Positions 34,971 through 45,226 of a stretch of DNA of 64,000 bases are shown piece after piece (position 1 is the first letter of the stretch; the number at the start of each line of letters is the position of its first letter). A model generated the notes under the pieces. That model saw nothing but the letters and a program-made list of their open reading frames with translations, did not search any database and had not been told where the DNA came from. The stretch is from assembly GCF_963259705.1 (NCBI RefSeq), contig NC_081840.1, positions 2,247,956 through 2,311,955 of the forward strand, in the 5' to 3' direction. Position numbers and translations under genes: made by a program. The stretch is from Myotis daubentonii. Its lineage: Eukaryota; Chordata; Mammalia; Chiroptera; Vespertilionidae.

Positions 34971-35946
34971 AAGGGGGTGGATGGGATGGAGTGTGACTTC
35001 CCTCCCCCTTCTGTCCCCTGAAGGGTGGCTTTCACGTGGATTAACCGTAAAAAGAACCAAGGGGAGGACCTGACAAACAGTGGCCTGCAGAGCCTTGCAG
35101 ATTCCTCTCTGATCTGCGGGCTCGGGTTTTGTTTGCAGAACATGACTAAGGGCCGTGGTCCTCATTCTCACCTGGAGGGCCGGTTGAAACGCACATGGGG
35201 GCGCCCTCCCAGAGCCTCTGATTCAGTCGGTCTGGGGCAGGATTTGCGTTTCTAAGGGGTTCCCAGGAGATCGATCTGGGGCCCACACTTTGAGAACCAT
35301 TGCCTTCAGAACCATTGCTAAGGGCGTCACCCTGGGGTCAGCAGTTCAATCAGTAAGTGATGGCCTAAGGGCTCCTCAGACGGGCAGTTTAGCCAATCAG
35401 TAGGCTATTTGGTAATGATGCCGAAACTCCGGGTAGCAGCCTTATCCGGCACACTGTGTCCGATCACCCATTCGGCTCATTCTCGTTCCCGTCGGGGCCC
35501 ACGATGGCCAATGTCATTGCTCTGTGTTTGTCCACGGCCGTGTTCAGTCGCAGGCGTGAGGGTGATAGTGTAGCATGCACAGACGGCTGGGCTCTCACCA
35601 CCTGTCCTGGAAAAGATGACCGACCCTGGGCACGTCACGTCTGCCCGCTCTGGAATTCCCTCACCTGAAATACAGGGCTCCTCGAAGTACCTGCGTGGAG
35701 GGGCTGGTGTGGGGCGAACTGAGGGGATACTTTGAGGAGCTTAGCCTGGTGTCTGCGGGGCAAGTCCTCTGTAGGTGATGATTAAAGACTCCTCCGCACA
35801 CTTCTGCATGCTGGGCCCTGAGAAGCGGCCTTGGCAGTGCTGAGCAGGGCAGGTGACAGAGAAACAGGCCCACGAGGGCATCCGAAAACCACCTGTTTTC
35901 CTCGTACGTGGCCACCCCGCTAAGCTCATCCGTTGCTTCCCTGCAG

Positions 35947-36039
35947 GTAAAACTGGTTAGCATCGACGCGGCAGAAATAGCGGACGGCAACCCCTCTTTG
36001 GTTCTTGGGCTGATATGGAACATAATCCTCTTCTTCCAG
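35947..36039 (+). CDS. CLMN: Calmin exon 5: end of first CH domain
   Basis: Thirty-one codons, beginning [20 protein letters not shown] and ending IWNIILFFQ. The acceptor is CCCTGCAG and the donor GTACGA, phase 0. The I-x-x-x-DI-DGN-x-x-L-LGLIW-II pattern is the signature that closes type 1 CH domains; here the DI position reads AEIADGN. Confidence 0.97.
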
Positions 36040-36275
36040 GTACGATCATTGCCTTTCTGTAACGCGCGGAGCAATCTCCTCCAGTCTGCTCAGGGCCCGC
36101 AGCATGGAGTGGGGCCAGAGTGAGGCGACAGTGGGATTCAGTGTCCGGCAGGCTAAGGATTTGAGTCCCCTTGATTTTAAAAGTGGTGAGAGCTCTGTTC
36201 ACAGAAGCATCTATCCATCCTCTTGGGAATGGAAGAATTAAATATTTATCTTGAAAAAATAACTTCATTCTAAAG

Positions 36276-36498
36276 CAGCGGTTCTCAACCTGTGGGTTGC
36301 GACCCCTTTGGGAGTCGAACAACCCTTTCACGGGGGTCGCCTAAGGTCATCGGAAAACACATATATAATTACATATTGTTTTTGTGATTAATCACTATGC
36401 TTTAATAATGTTCGATTTGTAACAATGAAATTGAGGGTCACCACAACATGAGGAGCTGTATTAAAGGGTCGCGGCGTTAGGAAGGTTGAGAACCACTG
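36276..36498. mobile_element. Second SPIN-type hAT MITE
   Basis: CAGCGGTTCTCAACC to GGTTGAGAACCACTG, 223 bp, the same length as the copy at 3301 and the same internally deleted form. The flanks are TTCTAAAG and CTCTAAAG, an 8-bp duplication with one change. It lies in intron 5, 237 bases after the exon 5 donor. Confidence 0.92.
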
Positions 36499-36939
36499 CT
36501 CTAAAGTGTCACAAGAACTGGGGAAATACTTCCAACGATTGACCGTGGTAGAGTTACGCTCCCAGAGTGAGCCGTGCTCATCAGAGATGAGTAAAGGCCC
36601 ATCCGAGAGACAGCGGGAGGAAGGGGCGCGTGTGGTGGGAGACCTTCCACCGGTAGCAGCGGCAGCGCCTCCGTGGAAATGCAGGCTTAATGGAGGGAGG
36701 GCGGGACGTGGCCGGGCTGCGAAGGCGGCATTGAAAGTCACGCTCGCGTCCTCTCCCGGGGCAGGGGCTGCCGCCTCGCCGTCTCACGCCCCTCGTTTGA
36801 AATAGAACGTGTGGCGCATCACTTGACCGCCCTCCCGAGTGAAAGTGACCCAGATGGTGGCGATGGGCTGGGGGTTGGGCTCAATGCTTCTGTTTCAGGG
36901 AGGGACGAGCCCAGACAAAGTCTGGATGTAACAGATCAA

Positions 36940-37260
36940 GTTCTAGGTGAGCCTTGAACGTCCAAAACCAAAGCCTCTCTCTCTGAGCCTCAGTTTCCAC
37001 ATCTGGGAAAGGGGGGCCGTGGTCATAGGCGTGGTGAGCGTGCAGAGCTGCTGTGAGGGAAGCGTGCGGGCAGCTGGCGTGCTATCTGCAGGCTCAGTTA
37101 CTCCCCGAGAGCTGCCGGGAACATCCTGAAAATGTGTCGTACCTGTCTATTGAGTTTCTGCTACGTGCCAGGCTCTGGGCATGCCCAGTCCTCAGCCATG
37201 ACCTCTGGGATCACAGATGAGTCCACCGCATCTCACAGAGCTCCTCAGGGCAGGCCGCCC
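36940..37260. repeat. MIR-like fragments
   Basis: TCTGAGCCTCAGTTTCCACA and, after 37140, TTGAGTTTCTGCTACGTGCC resemble pieces of MIR elements. Confidence 0.5.
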
Positions 37261-37269
37261 TCCGGGTGT

Positions 37270-37322
37270 GAGCAGAGAGCTGGGAGAGCAGAGAGCTGGG
37301 AGAGCAGAGAGCTGGGAGAGCA
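37270..37322. repeat. Three tandem 18-bp units
   Basis: AGCAGAGAGCTGGGAGAG-type unit repeated three times. Confidence 0.9.
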
Positions 37323-37454
37323 CCGCGCAGGGGCAGTTACCTCGGAGGGGAGAGGGCTGTGAGGCAGACTCCCAGCCGCAGCGTCAGCCTACGGGACGTG
37401 ACATCAGAGCCAGACCAGTGCTCCTCAGACTTGCCGTGCACACGAATCGCAGGG

Positions 37455-37455
<1 letters not shown>

Positions 37456-37497
<42 letters not shown>
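37456..37497. repeat. (GT)n microsatellite
   Basis: About 21 GT units in intron 5. Confidence 0.95.
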
Positions 37498-37499
<2 letters not shown>

Positions 37500-37964
37500 G
37501 CGGATTCTGACTCTGCAGGTCTGGAGCAGGGCCTGGGCATCTGCCTTTCTCCCACGTGCCCCGTGATGGGAGCCACCTTTTGAGTGGCCAGGAGTTCAGT
37601 GATGGAGGAAAGGGACCTTCCAGCAGCAGGACCCGGAAGAGCACAGGCAGCGGGCTGGGAGCCAGAGGCAGGATGGGAGAGGACGGGGGGGGGGAGGCGG
37701 TCAGGATGACCTGTTTGTGGAGTCAGGCCACAGCTAGAGAGACTCGGGGAGAGGTGACTCCCCGGTCTGTGTCACCACGTGTGCTACCAGGCACGTGCAA
37801 TGGCAGGCCATCTCGCGTGCGGCGTGGCCCCGACAGGGCGTCGGGAAGGGGCCTCCCGTCTGCGTGAGCTGCTCCCTCCACTCAGGGCCCCCGGGTTCCC
37901 CGGGGTCAGACGAGGGTTGGCTCTGGGTCTGTCTCCGGGTCTGCAACGGTTCTTTTCCTTCCAG

Positions 37965-38155
37965 ATTAAGGAGCTCACGGGCAACCTCAGCAGAAGCTCG
38001 CCACCGTCCAGCCTGTCGCCAGGCTCCGGGGGCACAGACTCCGACTCCTCGTTCCCACCCACGCCCACGGCCGAGAGGAGCGCGGCGCTGTCCGTGAAAG
38101 ACCAGAGGAAGGCCATCAGGGCCCTGCTGGCGTGGGTGCAGCGGAAAACGCGCAA
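37965..38155 (+). CDS. CLMN: Calmin exon 6: Ser/Pro linker and start of second CH domain
   Basis: Sixty-three codons plus two bases. It begins IKELTGNLSRSSPPSSLSPG, runs through a Ser/Pro/Asp-rich linker (GSGGTDSDSSFPPTPTAERS) and ends SVKDQRKAIRALLAWVQRKT-RK, the first helix of the second CH domain. The donor GTGAGC splits the last Lys codon (AA|G), which exon 7 completes. The linker is Ser/Thr-Pro rich and could be phosphorylated, which is inference. Confidence 0.96.
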
Positions 38156-38210
38156 GTGAGCCCTGCGCCCGCCCGCCCGCCCGGGCTGCCGGGCAGGGGA
38201 GCAGGACCTC

Positions 38211-38228
38211 GGGGGGGGGGGGGGGGGG
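38211..38228. repeat. Poly-G run of 18, near the exon 6 donor
   Basis: The run starts 56 bases after the end of exon 6. G-runs near 5' splice sites can act as intronic splicing enhancers; relevance here is inferred only. Confidence 0.85.
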
Positions 38229-39084
38229 CGCGGCGGAGGGGGCCTGGCGGCCATGACGTTAGGCGCCAGTTCCCTGCCGGCTGCTGCGGTGAGCCTGGCA
38301 GAGCGGCCGCGTGGGGCGTCTGCAGGTTTTGTGCGCAGAGAACTGTATTTGCAGAATGTGGTTCGCAGAGAGCTCATGAGAGGATCTGACTACAAAGCAG
38401 AGGGAGGGGCTTCCCCCCCGTTCAGCCCCACAGTGGGCTGTCTCTTGGATCCTAATTGCGCGTACACATTTCTTACCAAGCGCCCAGGTGTCGCTCAGTC
38501 TGCACCCACTTATCTGGTAACAGTAAAGGCTGTAGCTGATCAGAGTTAGGTTTGGCCTTTCCAGAATGCACACCATGAGTTGGAGCCACGTCCCCGGCCT
38601 CCTGTTTGACCCTGCGCGGTAGCAGGCCAGGCCTTTTAGCAGTTGGGTGTCGGGCCTTTCACTGGCGGCGGCCGACAGCCCCTGGGCCTCTGGGCTGTGG
38701 GCCAGGCTGGGGAGAAAACCAGGCCACGCGGGGCAAAAGCCACCCCAGCTCAGGGCCACCTCCGCTCTGCCGTGCACACGCCGGTGGGACCCTGGAGAAT
38801 CGCTTTCCCCGCCGGCCACAGCTGCGAGATGGCCACTTACCATCCGCGGTCTGGCAGGGAGGTTAGGCTGAGATGATAGGGGCCCTAGGAAAGTGCCTGC
38901 GTGGCACCAGCACGTTAAAGCGCTGCACAGAGACCCTGTCCCTTCTCCCCGTGCACAGGGGCGAACGGTGAAGGAAAAAAGATGGGAGTGAGGCTGGGTC
39001 TTTGGAGCTTTGGTTGAGGGGCAGAGCCCAGTGGAGTTGATGTATGCAAATAGTCATTACCTGTTGTTTAAAAAGAAATCAACC

Positions 39085-39250
39085 CCATGAACCAGGAGAT
39101 CATGGTTCGATTCCTAGTCAGGTCACGTGTCCATGTTGCAGGCTCGACCCCAGTAGGGGGTGTGCAGGAGGCAGCCGATCAACATTTCTCTCTCTCATCC
39201 ATGTTTCTCTCTCTCCCTCTCTCTTTCTCTGTAATAAAAATAAAACGACC
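39085..39250 (+). mobile_element. Ves SINE, + orientation, 5'-truncated
   Basis: It begins inside the tRNA part (CCATGAACCAGGAGATCATG), keeps the B box GGTTCGATTCC, and ends with TAATAAAAATAAAACG. The A box is missing. Confidence 0.82.
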
Positions 39251-40201
39251 GAAAAGAGTGGGGGTGATGAGGAAGGGAGGTGTCCTTGGGGTGATGCCGC
39301 AGTCGGAGTCTCCACGGCTCCCAGCCGTGGCTCCAGGCCTCTGAGCCTGTGGTGAAATGTCACGGCGCGTACACCGCCCGTGACAAGGAAGCTGGGGAGA
39401 CCCACAAGGCCTGGAGCGCCTTTGGTCGCCTGCCCCGGTGTCAGTGCCCTGGCAGAGATACTCCGGGCGGACGGTGCTCGCTGCTTTCCAGCTTCTGGTG
39501 AATCTTAGTGGTTCCTAAGTGGAAAAGGTCGGGCTGTTTGTTTCCCAGAGAACTCGGTGGCCACGGTGGGGAAACTGACAGGTCTCGGGGTGGTTTCTAA
39601 AGGAAGCGGTGAGGCTCACATGCGACGTTAGCTGCCACTTAGTGGCTGGCGCCCAGGTGCTGCCTACGTGGCCCATTGGGTGTCCGCCTGCCATGCCCAC
39701 TCTTGGGGTTCAAGCTAGTATTCTCTGCGACCGCCACCAGGAGGTCACCGTGCGGTGATCCCCGTTTATCCCTGAGGAGCCTGAGGCCTGGCAGGGGCAG
39801 GACTTGCCCAAGGCCACGGCCAGGAAGCCCAGAGGGGGCAGCCGGGCGTGCAGGGGGACTTTCTGGCTCCCCCGTATTACACAGCGCATGCTGTCTGCTG
39901 GTCTGAATGTCACGGATAAGATGAGCATGATAACGTTGCTCCTTATCTATCTGGACGTCGGGGAACACGAGGTCCTTCCTGCGCGGCCTCCTTGTAGGAC
40001 GCGTACCCTCCTCTTCCATTTGTCCAGAAGGGACATGTGATGGCTCCCTGCAGCTCTCTGGGGCTCGGGGCTCGGGGCGCCCGGCCTCGTGCGGTCCGCA
40101 GCTCCCAGCTGCACTTGGAGGCCAGAGAGGCTGCTGCGTGCTGACCCCCGTCAGTGGTTCTCCTTGCTGAGCTTCTGGGGCCGCCCGCTGCCTTCCCGCA
40201 G

Positions 40202-40395
40202 GTACGGCGTGGCGGTGCAGGACTTCGCGGGCAGCTGGAGGAGTGGGCTGGCGTTCCTGGCTGTGATCAAGGCCATCGACCCCAGCCTGGTGGACATGAA
40301 GGCGGCCCTGGAGGACTCCATGCCGGAGAATCTGGAGAAGGCTTTCCGCATCGCGCACGACGCCCTCCACATCCCCAGGCTCCTGGAGCCGGAAG
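40202..40395 (+). CDS. CLMN: Calmin exon 7: core of second CH domain
   Basis: One base completing Lys, 64 codons and one base of an Asp codon. It reads YGVAVQDFAGSWRSGLAFLA, then VIKAIDPSLVDM, and ends LHIPRLLEPE. The DF-SWRSGLAFLA-I-A-DPSLVD pattern is the conserved middle of a type 2 CH domain. The acceptor is TTCCCGCAG and the donor GTAGCG. Compared with the primate sequence I remember, the ALEDSMPENLEKAF part is moderately changed and the hydrophobic core is kept. Confidence 0.97.
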
Positions 40396-41244
40396 GTAGC
40401 GGCGGCTCTCACGCTCTGCGTCACACATGCTGTCCGGGTAGAAAATACAGAAAAATCCGATGACGACGTTTTTATAACGCCTGCGTTCCTGCCGCTGAGC
40501 TCATGTCTCCAGTGCTTTTCTATGCATTTAACTACATTTTTAAAAGACAGAATGGGATCATTTCGTGTATGCATGGTTCTGTCTCTCCTTTTTTTTACTT
40601 AACATTTTACTTTTGGCGTAAGTGTTTTGCATGGGGCTAGCGTGTCTTCATTCCCTATTTCTATCGGGCATCGCGATGTTTCCGAGGCCCTCCTGCCACG
40701 GGTGCACCCTGGGCTGTTGCAGAAACAGTCCTGTCTGCATCTCACTGAGCATCTCGCTGCAGGAAGCCCGGGGCCTCTCAATTACCCTCAGGACCAGTCC
40801 CATCCGCGTAGCGACAGGTTGGGAAGGACACGCCCCTCCAAGGCACTTGGCTCTCACTGTCCGATGGGCTCCCCAGTGGGCCAGGCTAGTGTGGGGCTTC
40901 CCCCAGCAGCAAGGAAGGTCCTGGGTGACCGGACCCGCTGACAGAGCTGCCGGGAGCTGGCGGCTCACAGGGGCGGGACGGAGAGGAGTAATGGATGACC
41001 TGGGGAATAAGGAGTCCTGGGTTCTACACTCGGGCCCCCCATTCACCAGCCTTCAGTCCAGTAAGTGTGAGGCTCGGGGCTCAGGGCGCCCGAGTAAGAT
41101 TCCCCCTCTCGGCCTGATTTCCCGCCAGTGTGAGACGGGAAAAACCGCGCGGCCAGTGGATCCCTCACACCGGGCGTCCTGCGCGGGCCTCTTTGAAGAC
41201 CGCGTGTTCACGTGTCCTTCTAACGCCCGTGTCTCTCTTAACAG

Positions 41245-41327
41245 ACATCATGGTTGACACGCCGGACGAGCAGTCTATCGTGACTTACGTGGCACAGTTT
41301 CTAGAACATTTCCCGGAGCTGGAAGCC
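41245..41327 (+). CDS. CLMN: Calmin exon 8: end of second CH domain
   Basis: Two bases finish Asp, then 27 codons: IMVDTPDEQSIVTYVAQFLE and HFPELEA. The acceptor is TCTTAACAG and the donor GTATGT, phase 0 at the end. The D-x-PDEQSIVTYV-QF pattern is the closing helix of type 2 CH domains of actin cross-linkers. Confidence 0.97.
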
Positions 41328-41707
41328 GTATGTTGGTTTTCCTTGCCTTTAATTCTGAAGCTACGTTTCCACCCACTGAAGCTGGGGCTTGGGCTGTGCT
41401 GTTTGAGGAGGGGGAATCATCAAAACTTGACCTCAAGCCCCTTGAGCGTTGCCCTACCCCACGTTAATTTCAAAATCACGTATGACGTGTATTATGTGAA
41501 AAGCAGGACGGGAAGTTAGGCAGCTATGCCTCTCGCAAACCTCTTCACATGCCAAACTGTATTAAGGTTATAAATGATGCTCGCATTAATATGGGTAACT
41601 TGCTTGATTTTTTAGATGTCAGATAGAACATTTTAGCAGTCTACCAGATTTTATCAGAGTGTGAAAATTTATAAAAGACAATGTTCAAAACACACCTGTA
41701 ACAATTT

Positions 41708-41927
41708 TTTTCAAATGTATTTTTATTTTTTCAGAGAGGAAAGGAGAGGGAAAGAGAGATAGAAATATCAATTATGAAAGAGAATCATTGATTGGCTGCC
41801 TCCTGCATGCCCCCTACTAGGGATCAAGCCTACAACCCCAGCATGTGCCCTTGACTGGAATCGAACCTGGGACCCTTCACTCCACAGGCCAACACTCTAT
41901 CCACTCTATCCAAACAGGCTAGGACTG
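41708..41927 (-). mobile_element. Ves SINE, - orientation
   Basis: ATGTATTTTTATTTTTTCAG to CACTCTATCCACTCTATCCA; the end shows a small duplication of CACTCTATC. Confidence 0.82.
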
Positions 41928-41996
41928 TTATTATTTTTATAATAATACAATATATAGTCTAATATATTAAATTGTGAAGCTGTATACATTATACAA

Positions 41997-42291
41997 TCCT
42001 ATCTAATAATAGACAAACATGGTAATTGACCGTGCCTTCGCTACGCCTCCCATGGGCTAATCAGCGAGATATGCAAATTAACTGCCAACAAAGATGGCGG
42101 TTAATTTGCATATGTAGACACGAAGCGGCGGAGCAAAGACTGAAGGCGGCTCTGGCCGGAGCCGCGAAGGCTTGAAGGCGGCTCCGGCCGGAGCAAAGGC
42201 CTGGGTCCCGGGTGCTGGAGGAAAACTGGTGCCGGCAGCCAAGGGAAGGGAAGGCCTATTGCACGAATCTTTTCGTGCAACAGGCCTCTAG
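41997..42291 (+). mobile_element. Complete HeliBat-type Helitron, + orientation
   Basis: Host A, then TCCTATCTAATAATAGACAA. The body contains GGCTAATCAGCGAGATATGC and ACAAAGATGGCGGTTAATTT. The end has a perfect hairpin (TTGCACGAA, 42259-42267; TTCGTGCAA, 42272-42280) and CTAG at 42288-42291 before host T. It is 295 bp and non-autonomous. Confidence 0.93.
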
Positions 42292-42293
42292 TA

Positions 42294-42621
42294 TCTATAT
42301 AATATAAAAGCCGAAGCGACCATTCAACCGATATCTATGCTGCACACTGACCACCATAGGCAAATGCTCAATGCACAGGCATGGAAACATGGAACAGACT
42401 GATGAACCTCAGAAGGAAGGGCAGGAAGAGATTAACCAAAGATCTTATATGTATACTAGAGGCCTGGTGCACACATTTGTGCACCCGCGGGGTCCCTCAG
42501 CCTGGCCTGTGGGGATTGGGCCAAAACTGGCAGTCGGACATCCCCCGAGGGGTTCCGGATTGTGAGAGGGCGCAGGCCAAGAGACCCCACCGGTGCTCAA
42601 ATCTGTGCACCAGGCCTCTAG
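42294..42621 (+). mobile_element. Composite HeliBat copy with L1-like segment and an inverted Helitron 3' end
   Basis: It starts TCTATATAATATAAAAGCCG with GACCACCATAGG, then changes to an L1 3'-like piece (GGAACAGACTGATGAACCTC, AGATTAACCAAAGATCTTAT; about 42375-42454). At 42456 CTAGAGGCCTGGTGCAC is a Helitron 3' end in reverse. The right edge is GTGCACCAGGCCTCTAG (42605-42621), a 3' end in forward sense. The stretch 42456-42621 thus has inverted Helitron 3' ends on both sides. Confidence 0.82.
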
Positions 42622-43189
42622 TATGATATAATAATATTTTGTAAATTTCCTAGTCCATGACTAAACTCGGGGATACTTAGCCCTGAGCCCTTAAGATGTA
42701 GGCAAAGTTTGAAATCAACTCAACCTTACGGTGTTTGTAGGGGTCACAGCCAGGATTCAGCAGTTCTGACACTTGGCTCTCCCCAGTGCTGCAGACAGGG
42801 GGGCGGGGGAAGGAGAGGTGGAGCAGGATGGGACCCGACAAAGTCCCCCTGAGTCCCAGAACATAGTGCGTCACCACAGAACAGTCCATACACATCCCCA
42901 GGGGACGACAGACAACAAGCCCCTGCTCATCTAGGCACCATCGGACTGTTCCTTGGCAGTTCAGCTGAGTGTAGTTCATTTCAACAGACATTCTCTAAGC
43001 CCTAGCCGTCCGTGTACCGGACACTGTGCCCAGCTTGCGGTCCCCATATATGGTTTATTTTGGTTACGTGGGCCATATGCACTTGAAAAGAATGTGTCCT
43101 ATGCGTGGAAAGAATTAACATTCTTTAAGTGTCAGTTAGGTCGGGTTGGTTAACGTGCTGTTCTCACACTCTATAGGCATACTGCTAAT

Positions 43190-44330
43190 TTTTTCTTCTT
43201 TCCCTATCAGTGAGTGTGAGAGAGAAATGTTTGAAATCTCCAGCTTGTGATTGTGGGCTTGTTTTCCTTCGCTCTGTCAGCCTTCGCTGTGTGGATGCTG
43301 AAGCCATGCTATAGACGCGTACACATTTAGGACGGGTGTAGCGTCCTGGTGACTCGGTGGTTGTAGTTGTGCCCAGGTTCTTTCTTTCTCTGGCAGGGTA
43401 CTTTGTCTGATAGAAATATGTAGCCATAGCGGCTTTCTCATGCTGTTTGCACGGTATGTCTTTTTCCTTCTCTTTCTTTGCAGTGTGTGTGTGTGTGTGC
43501 TAATATTTTAACACGTCTCTTATAAACAGTTTATCGTCAGGTCTTGCTTTCTGTCCATTCTGACAAGAATTAGCACATCGTGTAACTAGTGTGTTTTTCG
43601 GCCATTTACAGAGATTTCATCTACCATCTTGACTCTTGTTTCCCACTGGTCCTGCCTGTGCTCTGCTCCTTTGTTCTTCCTGCCTAACCTTTTTTGGATG
43701 ATTCAATTATTCTTTTGTTTCCGTTTTAGCTCCACTGTGGGCTTTTTAGCTACCTCTCCTTGTTTTATCTTCTTCGTAGTTGTTCTAGGGGTTATAATAC
43801 TCATCTTGAACATACCTCAGTCTACGTTGAATTCCTATTATAACACTTGTAGTAAAATGGATTTTTTATATATTTTATATATGTAACCATTTAATTCCAC
43901 TCACTTCCTCTCCATTCCTTTGTGCTACTACTGTCATTTACCTCACTTCTCTATATTCTAATCCCAATACTTTGTCACATTTTTGCTTTAAGAAAACTGT
44001 TTCGTTTTTTTTATATTGACCCTATATTTACTATTTCAGGCACTTTTCATTCCCTCCTTCAGATCCTGGCTTCCCTCTCTGATCATTTCTCTTCAGCCCA
44101 AAGAACTGCCTGTGTATTTCTTGTAGCATAGGTTAAGTAGTTAATTTCAGCATCTTTATCTGCTAGTTCTAACCTTGGCTCATATATGGGTCTACTTCTA
44201 ATGACGGTTGTTTCTCTCCTTTATGGGCCCCATTCCCCTGCTTCTTGGTATCTTAACATTGTTTCTTTTATGTCAGACCTGGTGTATAAATGGACATTCC
44301 CTCCCTCTCCCCCACCCCCAAGAATGTAGT
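43190..44330 (-). repeat. AT-rich stretch resembling an old L1 3' region in antisense
   Basis: Motifs such as CTCATATATGGGTCTACTTC, TTTATGGGCCCCATTCCCCT, GCTTCTTGGTATCTTAACAT resemble the antisense of an old L1 3' region. The match is from memory and weak. Confidence 0.4.
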
Positions 44331-44732
44331 CCTTTCCTAAACAAGGATTTACAATGAGGAACTCATCGTTCTGGCCTTCCCAGGACCCAGTAAGGGATAT
44401 GGTGCGGTTTTATTTAATTTTGGCTTTCTGGTTTCACATCATTTTAAGATGAGGTCAACACACCGATTCCACCAGTGCACCGGGTGCCAACCACGGCAGT
44501 ACCCCAGGCCGCTCTCTGCTTTGCAGCCCTGCCCACAGCTGTTTCTTACTCAGCAAATGTCCCCGTGTGGGAGACTTATCATACGGTCAGGAGATTTGGT
44601 TTTGCGTTTGGGGTCCTTTTAGATTCATACCTGCCCACACAATCAGTGAAGGGTGGGCTGATCTTTCCTTATCTCAGGTGGGTCAGCGCTCCTCCTATCC
44701 ATCCCCAGACTGGGCAGTGGCCCACCAAAGCT

Positions 44733-44956
44733 GACAGTCACCTGTCCTGTGTGGCTCAGAGGTTGTACGTCAACCTTGGAACAGGAGGTCACGGTTCGAT
44801 TCCCGGTCAGGGCAATGCCGGGGTTGTGGGTTCCATCCCCAGTGGGGGTGTGCAGGAGGCAGCTGATGAGTGATTCTCTCATATCAATGATGAGAGAGAA
44901 TCATTGATCTATCTCTCCCTCTCCCCCTCCCTGAAATCAATAAAAATATATTGGAA
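44733..44956 (+). mobile_element. Ves SINE, + orientation, with a hairpin in the body
   Basis: TCCTGTGTGGCTCAGAGGTT to CCTGAAATCAATAAAAATAT. In the middle GATTCTCTC and GAGAGAATC form an inverted pair, an addition relative to the other copies. Confidence 0.85.
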
Positions 44957-45226
44957 AAACAAAGCTGAAAATCTTTGCTCACTTAGAAGGGCTCATCCTA
45001 CTTACTTTAGTGCATTGAGATTTCTTTGTCTCCAGAGCTGGGAAATGCAGTCTTTGTGAAATACTTTGGCAGAAACAGTAGTCCTTGGCAACCATCTACA
45101 CGTTCGTTACAACACTGAGCATTCGCTCCGAAGCCACCTTCCTGCTCTGGGCTGCACCCTTGGAGAGGGGGATACGTTGTACTTCAAGGTGCTGCTGACA
45201 CCCTGTTGCCCTGTGTTTGTCCGCAG

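Larger units (their letters stand above)
41328..45226 (+). other. CLMN: CLMN intron 8
   Basis: A 3.9-kb intron with an unusual load of mobile DNA. It has a Ves SINE at 41708-41927, two abutting HeliBat copies at 41997-42621, AT-rich sequence at 43190-44330 resembling an old L1 3' region, and a Ves SINE at 44733-44956. The pieces 42630-43190 and 44960-45226 show nothing I can name apart from the exon 9 acceptor. Confidence 0.85.

Noticed and set aside
43190..44330. A Leu/Phe-rich membrane protein in the + frames (85 and 69 residues)
   Set aside because: The AT-rich sequence resembles the antisense of an old L1 3' region. The frames are short, without splice logic or similarity.
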